A stretch of DNA of 64,000 bases, from contig NW_027185526.1 of NCBI RefSeq assembly GCF_040183065.1, forward strand, positions 1-64,000, given 5' to 3'. The DNA comes from Periplaneta americana (lineage: Eukaryota > Arthropoda > Insecta > Blattodea > Blattidae). Shown here in pieces: positions 1 to 11,041 of the stretch; the first letter of the stretch is position 1, and every line of letters starts with the position of its first letter. The position numbers and the translations under genes were made by a program. The notes under the pieces are model-generated. The model ran no database searches. It was not told the DNA's origin and was given only the letters and a program-made list of their open reading frames with translations.

Positions 1-58
1 TCAATCCTCTGCCATGCAGCTATCTCCACCTGCCTGATCATCTGATGCCATCTCATCA
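1..58. other. Non-histone sequence abutting the H2A-H2B target site
   Basis: The uninterrupted leader of H2A, visible at 15356-15413, ends in CGCCCAAAATGAT directly before GCAGGGCCCG. Here the bases before GCAGGGCCCG are unrelated to that leader. By analogy with the insertions ending at 44442 and 63880, this is probably the 5' end of another minus-strand element in the preceding repeat unit. It does not clearly match the 5' ends of those two elements. A short minus-strand frame (M A S D D Q A G G D S...) is open here, but I cannot assign it. Confidence 0.45.
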
Positions 59-236
59 ATGCAGGGCCCGACGGTAACCTTCACTTTTACGCCAACGTCA
101 ATAATCGACAGCGGACCAATCGTAAAGTCACAAACGTTTGCGCTGTTTCTATTGGCTCGCACTGGGAAGGCAGTACGGCATTGTCCCTGCGACTTAAATA
201 TTTTTCTCCCTCCGGGCTCATCATCAGACGAGCACC
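59..236 (+). promoter_or_regulatory. H2B promoter (H2B side of the divergent H2A-H2B promoter)
   Basis: It contains a CCAAT box at 116-120, an inverted CCAAT (ATTGG) at 151-155 and a TATA-like TTAAATAT at 194-201. A TCATCATCAG initiator-like stretch lies about 25 nt further on and the H2B ATG is at 237. On the minus strand, GTAAAAG (84-90) is the best TATA candidate for H2A. It lies about 30 nt upstream of the GCAGGGCCCG target (61-70), where retrotransposons insert. Element identities are inferred from motif and spacing. Confidence 0.75.
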
Positions 237-608
237 ATGCCCCCCAAAGCTTCCGGAAAGGCTGCCAAGAAGGCCGGCAAGGCCCAGAAGAATATTTCGA
301 AGGGCGATAAGAAGAAGAAGCGCAAGAGGAAGGAGAGCTACGCCATTTACATCTACAAGGTTCTGAAACAAGTTCACCCAGACACGGGAATCAGTTCAAA
401 GGCTATGAGCATCATGAACAGCTTCGTTAACGACATCTTCGAGCGCATCGCCGCGGAAGCTTCGCGGCTCGCGCATTACAACAAGCGGTCGACCATCACC
501 AGTCGGGAGATCCAGACAGCCGTCCGTCTCCTGCTACCCGGTGAGCTGGCCAAGCACGCCGTCAGTGAAGGGACCAAGGCCGTCACAAAATACACTAGTT
601 CCAAGTAA
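237..608 (+). CDS. H2B: Histone H2B, unit 1
   Basis: This encodes core histone H2B, 123 residues, which pairs with H2A in the nucleosome. The basic N-terminal tail ([17 protein letters not shown]) is followed by the [11 protein letters not shown] segment and a complete histone fold ([18 protein letters not shown] to about residue 100). The C-terminal helix ends [11 protein letters not shown], the usual H2B ending that carries the conserved ubiquitination lysine. There is no intron. The start is the first ATG after the TATA box, in an ACC-ATG context. The gene is followed by a histone stem-loop and no poly(A) signal, as expected for S-phase-regulated copies. It is divergent from H2A of the preceding unit. 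Confidence 0.98.
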   Translation: MPPKASGKAAKKAGKAQKNISKGDKKKKRKRKESYAIYIYKVLKQVHPDTGISSKAMSIMNSFVNDIFERIAAEASRLAHYNKRSTITSREIQTAVRLLLPGELAKHAVSEGTKAVTKYTSSK

Positions 609-638
609 GCGGGAGTGCTTGCTAGGGAATCAGCAACC

Positions 639-654
639 GGCCCTTTTAAGGGCC
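639..654 (+). terminator. Histone mRNA 3' stem-loop of H2B, unit 1
   Basis: GGCCCTTTTAAGGGCC forms a six-base-pair stem with a UUUA loop, the SLBP-binding signal of replication-dependent histone mRNAs. A purine-rich stretch (GAATGAAGAAC) about 25-35 nt downstream could be the U7 snRNA pairing element. Confidence 0.92.
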
Positions 655-1478
655 ACAAGTTATTCATAACAGAGTAGATGAATGAAGAACAACAGCGTTT
701 CCCACCGAGTGAAAATTTAAATAATCACCCCGATAACACTTCTAGGATAGATAATACATTATAGGCAGTCCATGGGAGACTTGGATCCACGAGGCAAATT
801 CGTTTCCTTAATAGTTTCGTACGACTTATATGAGAGCGCGGTGTCATTCCTACTCACTTGGCAGCATTAATTGTTGAGGGAAAACAACTTAGAAGGTAAC
901 TTGTCGACCGCGGTCATAATCCTTCCGCAGGCCACTACTGAGAATCTGTGGACATACGGGTAATCTATCTTTATTGAAACTCGGGTTCATAACATACGAC
1001 TGATACTTTATATATCTGTCACGTAATCCATCAAGAGACAAATGTCCCCCCCCCCCTAGTCAGTAGCGAGCTTCAGTCCATTCGTAGTAGCCGCCGGTGC
1101 AAGAAGTGAATTGAAGTTTGTGTGAAGTTCCGTAGTATGGCATGAAAATGATGTCGAAAATCCGACTACAGTTCCACAACCATGTGGTTGAAAGGAGGCT
1201 CCGCTGTTGAACAACAATCCACCTGTGGCTTAACTTAGAATGCCGACTAGCTGTTTTATTAATCCCGTGTCAATCCAGCAGTGTGTGACGTTGAAACGTA
1301 ACCAAACTGCCGTTGATAGATAGATTTATCATCTATCCCAATGACATCCAACGAGCTTGGTAATTTAGGTACAGAGTCTAAGCAGGCAGTTTACGTGTGT
1401 GTGTGAGCGAGTGCAGGTTTTATCGAGTGCACCCCAATCCCATCGTCCTCAAGTGCCTACAGATTACGCAGTTTCATC
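655..1478. other. Spacer between H2B and 5S, nothing recognised
   Basis: No gene-like open frame or RNA gene is seen. There is a C homopolymer near 1046-1056 whose length varies between units (10 to 12 bases). Confidence 0.6.
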
Positions 1479-1597
1479 GGCAACGGCCATACCATGTTGA
1501 AAATACCGGTTCTCGTCCGATCACCGAAGTCAAGCAACATTGGGCGTGGTCAGTACTTGGATGGGTGACCGCTTGGGAACACCACGTGCCGTTGGCG
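1479..1597 (+). rRNA. 5S rRNA: 5S ribosomal RNA, unit 1
   Basis: The sequence matches arthropod 5S rRNA from end to end. The 5' strand GGCAACGG pairs with CCGTTGGC at the 3' end, with one mismatch. CCATACCATGTTGAA, GGTTCTCGTCCGATCACCGA, AGTCAAGCAACATTGGGC (box A region) and GGATGGGTGACCGCTTGGGA (box C region) follow in order. The length of 119 nt is normal. It is transcribed by RNA polymerase III in the same direction as H2B. Overlapping reading frames are coincidental. The 5S gene is embedded in the histone unit and amplified with it. Confidence 0.96.
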
Positions 1598-1598
1598 A

Positions 1599-1609
1599 TT
1601 TTTTTTTTT
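1599..1609 (+). terminator. RNA polymerase III terminator of 5S, unit 1
   Basis: A run of 11 T begins two bases after the 5S 3' stem. The same arrangement is kept in the other three copies. Confidence 0.9.
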
Positions 1610-2532
1610 ACGTCACTATTTCCAGCGTGTTCTAATAAGACTTATGGGATATTATGTTCCCTTCCCTATTCCAGCTATAGCTTGGATGATGACGCCGCTG
1701 CATAATTGTAGAGTAATTGATAATTCTTAAGTACTTGCAGCTCCGTATTGAAACTTATGACTGGTAGCATATTCATATGAGACGGTTCACTTCTCTGCGT
1801 TTTCTCGAAGAAGGGAATATGTATTCAGGGGATTGTGAACGTACCTCGCGCTCTCCCTAGAAGTTAGAGACATTTTAGGTAAAGAATGTAATATACTGTA
1901 CATATATGGCTAATTAAAATCCCATTAGTTACTACATTTCAGTGGGTAGTACAAATTCCATAATGAAAATATCTCTGTCCTAGTAGTTGTATCCTTTAAA
2001 GAAGCTCGTTGTTTTCCCATGATGAAGGGCAGAACTTGGTCGGTAGAAATTTAAACAGACTGCATTATCAGACCAGGCGTTATTTCAATATCAGCGTTTA
2101 GTTTAGGAAATATAGCAATAGCGGAGTTGGGAGAAGTAGTTATAGCATGTACAGTAAGTATAAACAGTTCGCTGTACTGTACAGTGAATATAAATATTTG
2201 AATGTACGATGGCAAAACATCAGACATACAGTACGTAGCTCACATATCTTTAAAAATAAATAAATAAATAAATAAATAAAAATAAAGAAGACATTCTGAG
2301 GAGTGAGTGGAAAGTGCATATTATAATGAATATTTTTAACTCTCAGTTGACATTGAGAGAGAAAGCCATGCATCGGGGAACCGGTGACTGTTTTTGCGTT
2401 ACCTTCTGCTATTGGCGTTGTTGGTTAGTAACGAATGAAAGGGGTAGGACGCGGAATCAAATGTCAAAAAACGATAGGGAAATAATAGTAACTGGTTGTA
2501 TTTCGATCGAGCTCGGCGTGCTGATTCACCAG
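1610..2532. other. Spacer downstream of 5S
   Basis: No gene is seen. A (TAAA)n microsatellite lies around 2255-2282. The break that truncates unit 2 corresponds to position 2461 here. Confidence 0.6.
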
Positions 2533-3968
2533 TGGGGTGTTTCACAAAGTTTACAATCTTTGGAAATTGTGAACTCTGTTTGTAAACTTCTGTTTCACAA
2601 TCTTTGTTTGTAAAGGTGGACTGTACAAAGGAAATCAAATCTTTACGAATGAAATTTTGCGCTCTTTACAAGTGATATGTTTGTTTCACAACGAAGGAGT
2701 AATTTTACAAACGTGTAAACTAAACTTTACTAGTGAAGTTAGCACATTTTCTACAGTAGCCCTGTTGAAATAGCTTCTAATTGTGAATGAAAAAAATAAA
2801 CACATATGTATAAAATCAATTTTATAGTAACAGGGTACCATTAAGAATTACACTGAAGCAGTTGTGATGTTATTGAGTAGTTCTAGCGACTCAGACGAAG
2901 ATTTTGCATTTAGGCCTAACGTAGAATTTTCCGGCCACGTTCGTATCATTGTACGAATATTAATGAAAGGTTTCGAATGAATCCCGCGCTATACTTCAGA
3001 ATACCGCGTTAGTTCTTATATACGAGGAACGTATTTAATAAATACTCGCACTTAAAGAAGAAAAACTTTGCACCGAAAACCAATCACTTAATAATGCAAT
3101 GTCGGCATTACTTACGCAGTATTCTCTGAAGTCGTTCCGAATCCCATTTCGCTGTAATCTCTCCTACAAGATATGGGACATCACATGCAACATCTGAAAG
3201 GGAAAAGTGGTGCCCTAACCTCAAAGCGAGAACTGCATTGGTTGCATAGTAGCTCTCAGTTCCCTGCGTTAGCAGATAAGAACGGAATTTATAAGATTAC
3301 AGTGTGCAAAAGTTCACACATGGTAGTTGATGTTGTTACAAGATTGAAAAAACTCGAGGCGGGTTATTGATCACCGAATGTGCTTACTCGGGCAAAGGAT
3401 TTTTATGCTCCTCCTGCTGGGTTCCCTAATGTTGGCGAGGTTATGGATGAAACAATAAAATATACTGATGGACCAGCAGAGAGCGAAGTTGATTTTAATG
3501 GATGGACATGTTAGCTGCTCTATCAACTGCATATAACTACGTGGGTCAAATCCATTATTTATCAATTATTTGAATGAATTTCGCGCTAACTTTCGTCAGT
3601 TAAGTCGTAGGCTAATTAATGCATTGGTATGCTCGACCAATTGCATGCCGCGAAACTCCGTTGTCGCCGATGTAGCAAAATCTAAATAAAATATATATAA
3701 AAAAATATAAACATGTCCATCGATAGTTCTAAAATTACAGCTACTTTACCTCTGATCCTTAGTGATTTTTGTAAACTGTCGTTGGCGATTTTGTTCAACC
3801 AATTATGCGTATTTGTAAGTTTGTTTCGCCGATTTTGTAAAGTTCGTTAAAACATACAAGTGAATAAGATTGCATTGTGAAACACAGTTAACAAGCATAT
3901 GTAATATTTCCGTTGTTAATTGTATATTGTTAATTTGTAATTTGTTAGCGTTGTGAAACATGCCCCCA
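2533..3968 (+). mobile_element. PIF/Harbinger DNA transposon fossil, unit 1
   Basis: The ends form a degenerate terminal inverted repeat: TGGGGTGTTTCACAA on the left against TGGGGGCATGTTTCACAA on the right (reverse complement). Subterminal TTTACAA and GTTTCACAA words recur at both ends. Inside, broken frames around 3185-3520 read like a Harbinger transposase: ELHWLHSSSQFPALADKNG, then KITVCKSSHMVVDVVTRLKKLE, then in another frame AGFPNVGEVMDETIKYTDGP, matching the family's GFPNVxGxxDGTxIxIDAP segment. There is at least one frameshift near 3370 and a stop near 3512, and the catalytic DGT motif reads DET. No clear target duplication remains. It is old and carried passively in every repeat unit. 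Confidence 0.72.
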
Positions 3969-4089
3969 TTTACCTTTAGAGGTAATATCTACATTAATAT
4001 TTAGTTAAAATTTAAAGAAATTTTAAACGAATGGAAGCTGCATTTTAATTCACCCCAAATTACTATGTTCCCTTTCAGATTATCAGCTG

Positions 4090-4110
4090 TTGTTGTTGTT
4101 GTTGTTGTAT
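4090..4110. repeat. (TTG)n microsatellite
   Basis: About seven TTG repeats follow CAGC. They are the same in the other units. Confidence 0.85.
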
Positions 4111-4135
4111 TGTAAGTTCTCACTTATTGTTAGCT

Positions 4136-5266
4136 AGCCGTACCCGTTCGCTCCGCTCCACCTGTTAGAAATAAATATAAAGTAATTACATAATTAAAAT
4201 AGGACGTCTGATCCAGGGAACAACTTTTACAACAGCGCAAGATAATCTGCTTCGCATATTACCCAATTTTTTTTTAGCACTGCATTTATTGCATATATAT
4301 TTTATGTATTTTAACACGATTCAATTGAGCATAGTTAAAATATGAATTATTAAATAATGGATTGCCAAGCTAAAGTACTATTACTGCATACTAAATCAAT
4401 ACACTCTCGTTGTTCGTTAATTCTCTGAGATTAAAATGCGTGTACATAAATATTATTTTAAGAAATACAGAAAACGAATGTACAAAATAGCCTATCAAAT
4501 TTTCTGTGCATAAGAAGCTATTTTAATCTTACCTGTCCTCGATTTACTCAGACGTTACTGTAATAACATTATAGCATTATGTCCATCTAGAGAAACTACA
4601 GTTTCCAATGGTGAAATAATAACTAATTATACAAATCAGTTAATTTACGAGCTTGTGATATTACTTCATACAAACACAGAAACATTCCCTGTAGGCTATG
4701 TTTAATAGCTTTCGATTGTTTGTTGATGTCCAAGGCCCCTGTTTCGATTGTTGTTGTCCAAGGCCCCTTATAGACGAAGTCATTTGTTCTTAATTCATTG
4801 CACCGTCTTAGATAGCGTTATTTTAATTTTAAAACTCATTTATCTCATTAAATATCAGTCCTATCAAAATGTTGTAAAAAAATAAAACTTAACGGAAATC
4901 ATTTTTAAAGGAACATCTGTTATGTAACATTTTTTCTCAAATATCAATAATAAGCGAGATATTTCGATTTATTTAATTCAGGCCCCCTTATAACTCCCCT
5001 TTTAAATAATGTATTTCGAATGCCATATAGCCTAAAATCTAAGTTACAACAAACTTAATTTATATTCCAGTTTTCATATAAATCGGTTCAGCCATTATCG
5101 CGTGAAAAGGTAACAAACATACAGACAGACATACAAACAAAAATTTCAAAAATGCGATTTTCGGTTTCAGGGTGGTTAATTATATATGTTAGGACCAATT
5201 ACTTTTGGAAAATCGAAACTTACCAGAAAAATTTCGGCTACAGATTTATTATTAGTATAGATAGTA
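4136..5266 (+). repeat. LINE-like dispersed repeat tail, unit 1
   Basis: The block opens with AGCCGTACCCGTTCGCTCCG. Near 5085-5140 it contains AAATCGGTTCAGCCATTATC followed by CAGACAGACATACAAACAAA, a signature I associate with 3' regions of insect LINEs (RTE/CR1-like), and it ends in TTATTATTAGTATAGATAGTA. No reverse transcriptase is present. A short internal duplication of TTGTCCAAGGCCCC lies near 4728-4768. Class assignment is by recollection of similar repeats only. Confidence 0.45.
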
Positions 5267-5663
5267 CGAGATACGACCGCAATTTTGTACGACTAGTGTA
5301 ATGAAGGAATGCAAAAAATTATTTTGGAACTTTGCAATGTTAGTCTATCATTAAAATAAAATTAAATCTTAATTCGTCCCTTTTGCAGGAGTCTTCTTCA
5401 TCCAGTATGTTGTTGGCTGATATGGAGGAGGAGGGGGGGGGGACATGCTCTAAAGGGATTAAATTTGCTTAGCAAATCGATATGGTGACTAACGCTTGCA
5501 ATGCGTCACATAGCTATAATTGTACTGCGCGGTAATTTCAGAGTAATAAGAGTTCAGTTCAGGGATCTGCTAATTTCTTCATATTGTGTTCGGCAATGGA
5601 ATAGTACCGCAGTAGCATTAAGAGGTTTTTATAATTTGAACTGATATGTGCAGGTATATTGAC
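5267..5663. other. Spacer, nothing recognised
   Basis: No gene is seen. A G-rich tract lies near 5429-5442. Just before it is a polypyrimidine stretch with TTTTGCAG that could mimic a splice acceptor, but no exon is recognisable. Confidence 0.5.
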
Positions 5664-6073
5664 CCCCCCCCCCTCCCACCGCTGGCCGACGCGGACTGCA
5701 ATGACAACAGTAAGCCACACGTCATACGTAAGCCTTTCTTCTTCTTCATCTTTGCTCGCCTGGCAAATACAGTCTTGGATTTCACATATTCAATTTTTCA
5801 CAGTCCCAACTCCCTTGCATGGACGTGTTTTCACGTACCTTTAAAGTTTCTCCTCTCATTCATTCAGTCTATTCGCAAGCCTGAGGGTTTTCCGTGGTTT
5901 TCCCTAAGGAGCTAAGACAAATGTAGGGATGAGCCCAGAAAGAAAAGGGCATTCACTTCCTTAGACCCTGGTAACTGCTCTTTTTAGAGGAAGGAGGAGG
6001 AGAAAGAAACCCCCCCACCCCCACCGACGTGGACTGCAATGACAACAGTAAGCAACACGTTATATGTAAAGCC

Positions 6074-6075
<2 letters not shown>
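5664..6075 (+). repeat. Direct repeats flanking a block related to the tail of LINE B
   Basis: An imperfect repeat occurs twice, at about 5664-5735 and 6011-6075. Both copies contain GACTGCAATGACAACAGTAAG and begin in a C-rich run. Between them, 5785-5870 resembles the 3' tail of element B (compare 35990-36075: CACATATT..., CCCTTGCA-GGACG-GTTTT, GTACCTTT-AAA). The stretch 5883-5940 contains TTTTCCGTGGTTTTCC and GCTAAGACAAATGT followed by GGGATGAGCCC, also found twice in the 3' region of B. It looks like an old retroposed tail, with the repeats possibly being its target duplication. Confidence 0.5.
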
Positions 6076-6109
<34 letters not shown>

Positions 6110-6749
6110 TACAATGGGACTAAAGGTGGTGTAGATACACTATGTCAAATGTGCCACAATCTTTCCTGCAATAGAAAGACGAGGCGCTGGCCACTAGCAA
6201 TATTTTACAACATGCTAAATATTGCAAGTATAAATTCATGGATAATTTATAGTTAGAAGAACTCAGAAAACAATATCAAGAAAACAATTCATTTTCCAAT
6301 TGTGTGAAGAGCTGACAAAACCGTGGATGCAGCACCGCTTTGCACGTCCTACTTTACACCGATCTCTGCGGGCAACAATTGAAGAACATCTGAACATTGC
6401 TGTGCAACAACAATGCCAGGTAATGCAGCCAGATGGTGAACGTACTGTTTGCTATAAATGTCCTGCAAAGAAGAGGAGAATGATGACAACATTTTGTGGA
6501 CTTTGCAAAAAGGGGTTCTGCAGAGAACATCGCGCTGTTGTTTGCACTAATTGTAAATAGGACAATAACATGAACGTAAAGACTTTATGACAAACTTAAA
6601 ATTAAATGAACACTAATGGCTACGAAAAGTGTAAAAGTTGTTAAATGTGTGATATTGAGTTGATTTCAGTTAATTAAAATGTGAGTAGTAAAAATTACGA
6701 ATGCTTACCTTTAACATGAGTACAGTGATGATTACCTGTCTAGGGTTAA
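6110..6749 (+). mobile_element. piggyBac-like transposon 3' half, fossil, unit 1
   Basis: From 6110 the frame reads YNGTKGGVDTLCQMCHNLSC, then NRKTRRWPLAIFYNMLNIAS, a hallmark stretch of piggyBac transposases (YNxTKGGVDxxDQ...RRTRRWPxxxFxNML). A stop follows at 6254. The frame starting near 6300 continues with MCEELTKPWMQHRFARPTLH and ends in a Cys-rich segment (CYKCP...FCGLCKKGFCREH...CTNCK) like the C-terminal RING-like domain, stopping at 6560. The right end, CTAGGG followed by TTAA (6746-6749), fits a piggyBac terminus: read outward, CCCTAGACAGGTAATC is close to the canonical CCCTAGAAAGATAGTC. An (ATT)n run (6076-6109) replaces the coding sequence upstream and I found no left end. The DQ aspartate has become C. 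Confidence 0.8.
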
Positions 6750-7410
6750 GTAGTCGCGTGGTGAGTTTAGGAATTCCCAGACCACCTCTAAGATTGTTTA
6801 AAATAAAGGTATTGTAATCGTACGTTTCTGTCTTTTGTCAATAGTAACGTTGACCTTTCTTTTTCGAGAAAACAAAATCTGTTGTACAGTTAAAGGTACT
6901 GAAATAGTAAGAAATTTTCTGAAATCCCCACGCGTTTGCAAGTGTAAGTCTCTGTTGTAACCTGTTGATTTACGAGAGACTGCGTGTGCTTCCGTACAGT
7001 GTTTCTAAAATGTGCAGTAACGAGTCAGAAATCATTGGAATGTAGTGTAGGTGTGTTTGTTATAACCGGGAATCAATCCGCAGTACTTGACCAATCAACT
7101 ACGGGAAATATCAGAAAAATTGGCAGGAGTTAGCAAGAAAAACAAAGGTAAAATATCACGTGAACGAGCACCGATACCGAGCACTATGTACAATATACCC
7201 TAGAGAAAAAGACAAGAAAACAAAAGTCAACCGCTGCAAGTGTTACGAAGTGGTGTGTGAAACATATAATGAAGAATGTCTGCGGGAAGCGCATCTAGTG
7301 AGATAAAGGGTGAAATGGAGGATTCTGCTAAAAATAAAGAAAGGAAGAAAAATGTTTACAGTTAATACAAGTATTGTTTTCTCTTGTGGGTTTATGTTTA
7401 GTATAATAGA

Positions 7411-7441
<31 letters not shown>

Positions 7442-7764
7442 CATTAAAAATTAGCATATCCTTAATGAATACATCCTAAGTGGTATAAATGAAATTGTAT
7501 AAACTGCAGGGAATCTTAAAATATGAAAATTGCGATAGTTGTTTTCTTTACAGTCCGACCTTTTTTAATAAACTAGTGTGAGATATGAAGTTTTGCACAT
7601 TTAAGGGTTGTTAACATGAATGTAAGGAATATATATTATGATATGATATGATATGATTCTCAAATACTCTGTCCTGCTGACCCTTCACATTTCTGTATTC
7701 GGGCGAGTGTGTATTCTTCTTCTTCTTCTTCTTCTTCTTCTTATTATTATTATTATTATTACTA

Positions 7765-7813
<49 letters not shown>

Positions 7814-8454
7814 GTGTGAAGAGTTGTATCGGAAGTGCTTTATAGACTAAATTAATAATTTCTATCTTAACTGAAATATTTACATTATATTTCACACAGT
7901 ATAGTTACAGGTAGCATAAATTCAGATAATGGTTTTTATATGGGAATCTACTTCTTGTGTTTAGAGGCTACATTTATACAGAGTTAATAATTTCTCCCCT
8001 ATGTAACATATTTCCATGAAATTTTATACGCATCTATGCAAAAACGAATTATGCTCGTGTAATTAGGGAATTAGGGAAAAATTAGTGTTTCTGATAATTT
8101 TTAATGTTTTAATAGAAATTATGCTCCTAAAAGATGACTAGCCTGCCATATTTTTCGCAGTTGGTAACAAAATGCTAGATTCATGGATATACTCCATAAT
8201 TTAGTTGTTCATTATATGTTCAAGAAGTGTTGAATTTTTCTTGGAGAAATTAAGCTCCTTCATCCAGACTCTGAAAAGTGGCTGCTGTCGAATTCGTAAA
8301 GCGCCACCAAGAGATGAATATAACATCTAAGTTTGCAGGATGTAGCAGCTAAATTTTAAGCCGTATAGAGTTTAATATTTGATTAATGTGTGGGTAGAAG
8401 AATTGAAAGTTAACTCAGGTTTACTTGTAATGCACAGCCTGTTAAATATGTCGT
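6750..8454. other. Spacer with microsatellites and one unassigned open frame
   Basis: Microsatellites present are (TG)n at about 7410-7439, (ATATG)n near 7636-7656, and (CTT)n followed by (ATT)n at about 7709-7813. A plus-strand frame with no ATG start is open from 7091 to the stop at 7306 and includes KVNRCKCYEVVCETYNEECL. It could be another decayed transposase tail, but I cannot assign it. Confidence 0.5.
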
Positions 8455-8652
8455 AAAAAAAAAAAAAAAAAAAAAAAACTAGTTGCACAAATCTCAGTAA
8501 ACGTGCCAATTAAATGAATGCTAACGTATTATAGATTGCTTTTCGCGTATTAAATGAAAGTACACATCTTGTCCTATGACCTCCATAAGGGAAGGTTTAA
8601 CAATATAAAACAGCCACTGACCCCACGAACAAAAATCAACTGAAGAGCGTGA

Positions 8653-8709
<57 letters not shown>

Positions 8710-9011
8710 ATGTTTTGTCCCACCTCTTACTGATATTGATGTTTTGTATGTTGTTGTGCACAATGCCTAGCTTTTGTTTAAGCCTAGATATTACTTAAAC
8801 TTCGGTTATGATGAAGTTGATTTTCTTACATAGTTTTGCGTTCTGGACAACTGTGCGCCGGCATCTCTCGGAACATCCGAGATCAGGTCCCTATCCCCTC
8901 CACCGCAAAGTCAAATAGCGTCTGTCACTTGATTTTGAATATTAAACAAACATACCATCACGGCATTTCCGTTATGGCATCTGGTGTCATCAATAAGCTA
9001 CAAATAAAGGA

Positions 9012-9066
<55 letters not shown>
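8455..9066. repeat. Two poly(A) runs and a (GAAA)n microsatellite, unit 1
   Basis: Poly(A) occupies 8455-8478 and 8656-8706, and (GAAA)n occupies 9009-9066. The 8479-8655 segment between the A runs shows no recognised gene. The A runs may be tails of old retroposed sequences. Run lengths differ by a few bases among units. Confidence 0.8.
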
Positions 9067-10313
9067 TAGCACAGTCACTGTCCTGAACAAGGTACGCAAG
9101 TATTATTTTAATTAATGCGTATCGCCTACCAGCCGCCGAAACTATTCGACAGGAGAGTGAATATCCTACACGGTCCTGTAAAAATGTTCTGAATACACTA
9201 AATGACGTGTAATTTTTTTTCTATTATTAGGACAATTGAACGTGTCATTGCTCCTGCGGGTTGCTTTGTTTCACACCACAGAGAATTCAGGTTCTCTACC
9301 CCCCGGGATTCTAGAGATAAGAGAGCGATGAGGTTAAAGGAGTAGGCGTTTGTTCGTGTTTTTGTTTTTACTTTAGAAAAATTGCGAAACGTGACGCAAT
9401 AGCGATAAGTTTTATGAACAAGTTTGCTGAATCGACCAATTGAAGGTAATTTATATTTTGCTAAAGAAGAGAGGAGATTAATGAAATCAGTTATTGTAAT
9501 AATCGTAGTAGATTGAAGGAATTGTTTGTATTCAAACTCCTTTTGTGAAATAAGCTGCTCGGATGCTTATCAGGGTGACGGTTATAAATGTTATCGTAAT
9601 ACCCACCCGAGGTCACAAAGGTCACAGTCTTCCGCTTGTCCTTTCCTAAGCAGACCACGTCTGTACTATCGAAAATAATGAGTCACAGTTATAGTTTCGT
9701 GAAAGTAAAAAATGTTAGATAGGAGACAAGTAGCTACTCTTATACAATCATAATCACATTTTGTATCCAATATAGTATAAACGAGCTACATGTAAGTACT
9801 GTGTAAAGTTTCATTAAAACAATATATTATATATGAGACAAGTCACTAATTTTTGTCAAAACGCATCGTCTATAAAGGGGTAGTTTCTCCTCTTATACAG
9901 TAGTGACTATAGTGCGAAGTTTCATGGAAATATGTCACATTTTTAGTCCAGCTAGATTTGCTTTCTGGACCACTTTGAGCCTTGGCGCTTGTGATCGGTC
10001 GGACGGAGGATCACTCGTCCCGGCGGCGTTAACCCTTAATTTGGTAAATATATATAATGTGCAATATTATAGAACTGTGAAATTTTTTTTTAATTTTCCT
10101 AAGAAACTTTGTTATCCATCGTTCTATTAAAAAATTGTTTATTAACCTATAGGATACATTGCGATATTTGTCAAACAGGCTGTGGGAAAATGCTGATACG
10201 GTGAGGAATGGAAAGGGAGAAACCATTTATATTATTGAGGTGACCTTGAACTGAGGGTAGTAGGAACGAGACCTGGAGTACGGTACAACCGGCTCTTCCG
10301 AGAAATAACTAGT
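9067..10313. other. Spacer downstream of H3, nothing recognised
   Basis: AT-rich sequence. No RNA gene, convincing reading frame or repeat structure was seen on either strand. Confidence 0.55.
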
Positions 10314-10329
10314 GGCCCTGAAAAGGGCC
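10314..10329 (-). terminator. Histone mRNA 3' stem-loop of H3, unit 1
   Basis: On the minus strand this reads GGCCCTTTTCAGGGCC, a perfect consensus, 29 nt after the H3 stop. A purine-rich CGGAAGAG lies further downstream as a possible U7 pairing site. Confidence 0.93.
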
Positions 10330-10358
10330 TTTTTGCGGGCAGGAGTACCTTTGTTAAT

Positions 10359-10938
<580 letters not shown>

Positions 10939-11041
10939 TCATCACATCATTCTGCCGACGGACGAGGTACAGAGACGTACAACAGAGGCTCCACTGCATC
11001 TCCGAGAACTTCGCGTCACAGCATCGCAGTTTGGCCTTGAG

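Noticed and set aside
87-377. Antisense open frames across H2B (and equivalents across H2A, H3, H4)
   Set aside because: They overlap conserved histone coding sequence and reflect its codon bias. There is no independent protein signature.
1397-1705. 102-codon frame covering the 5S gene
   Set aside because: It is coincident with the 5S rRNA and interrupts nothing recognisable as protein.
8521-8763. Poly-Phe frame over the poly(A) run
   Set aside because: It is homopolymer translation, and its length changes with run length between units.
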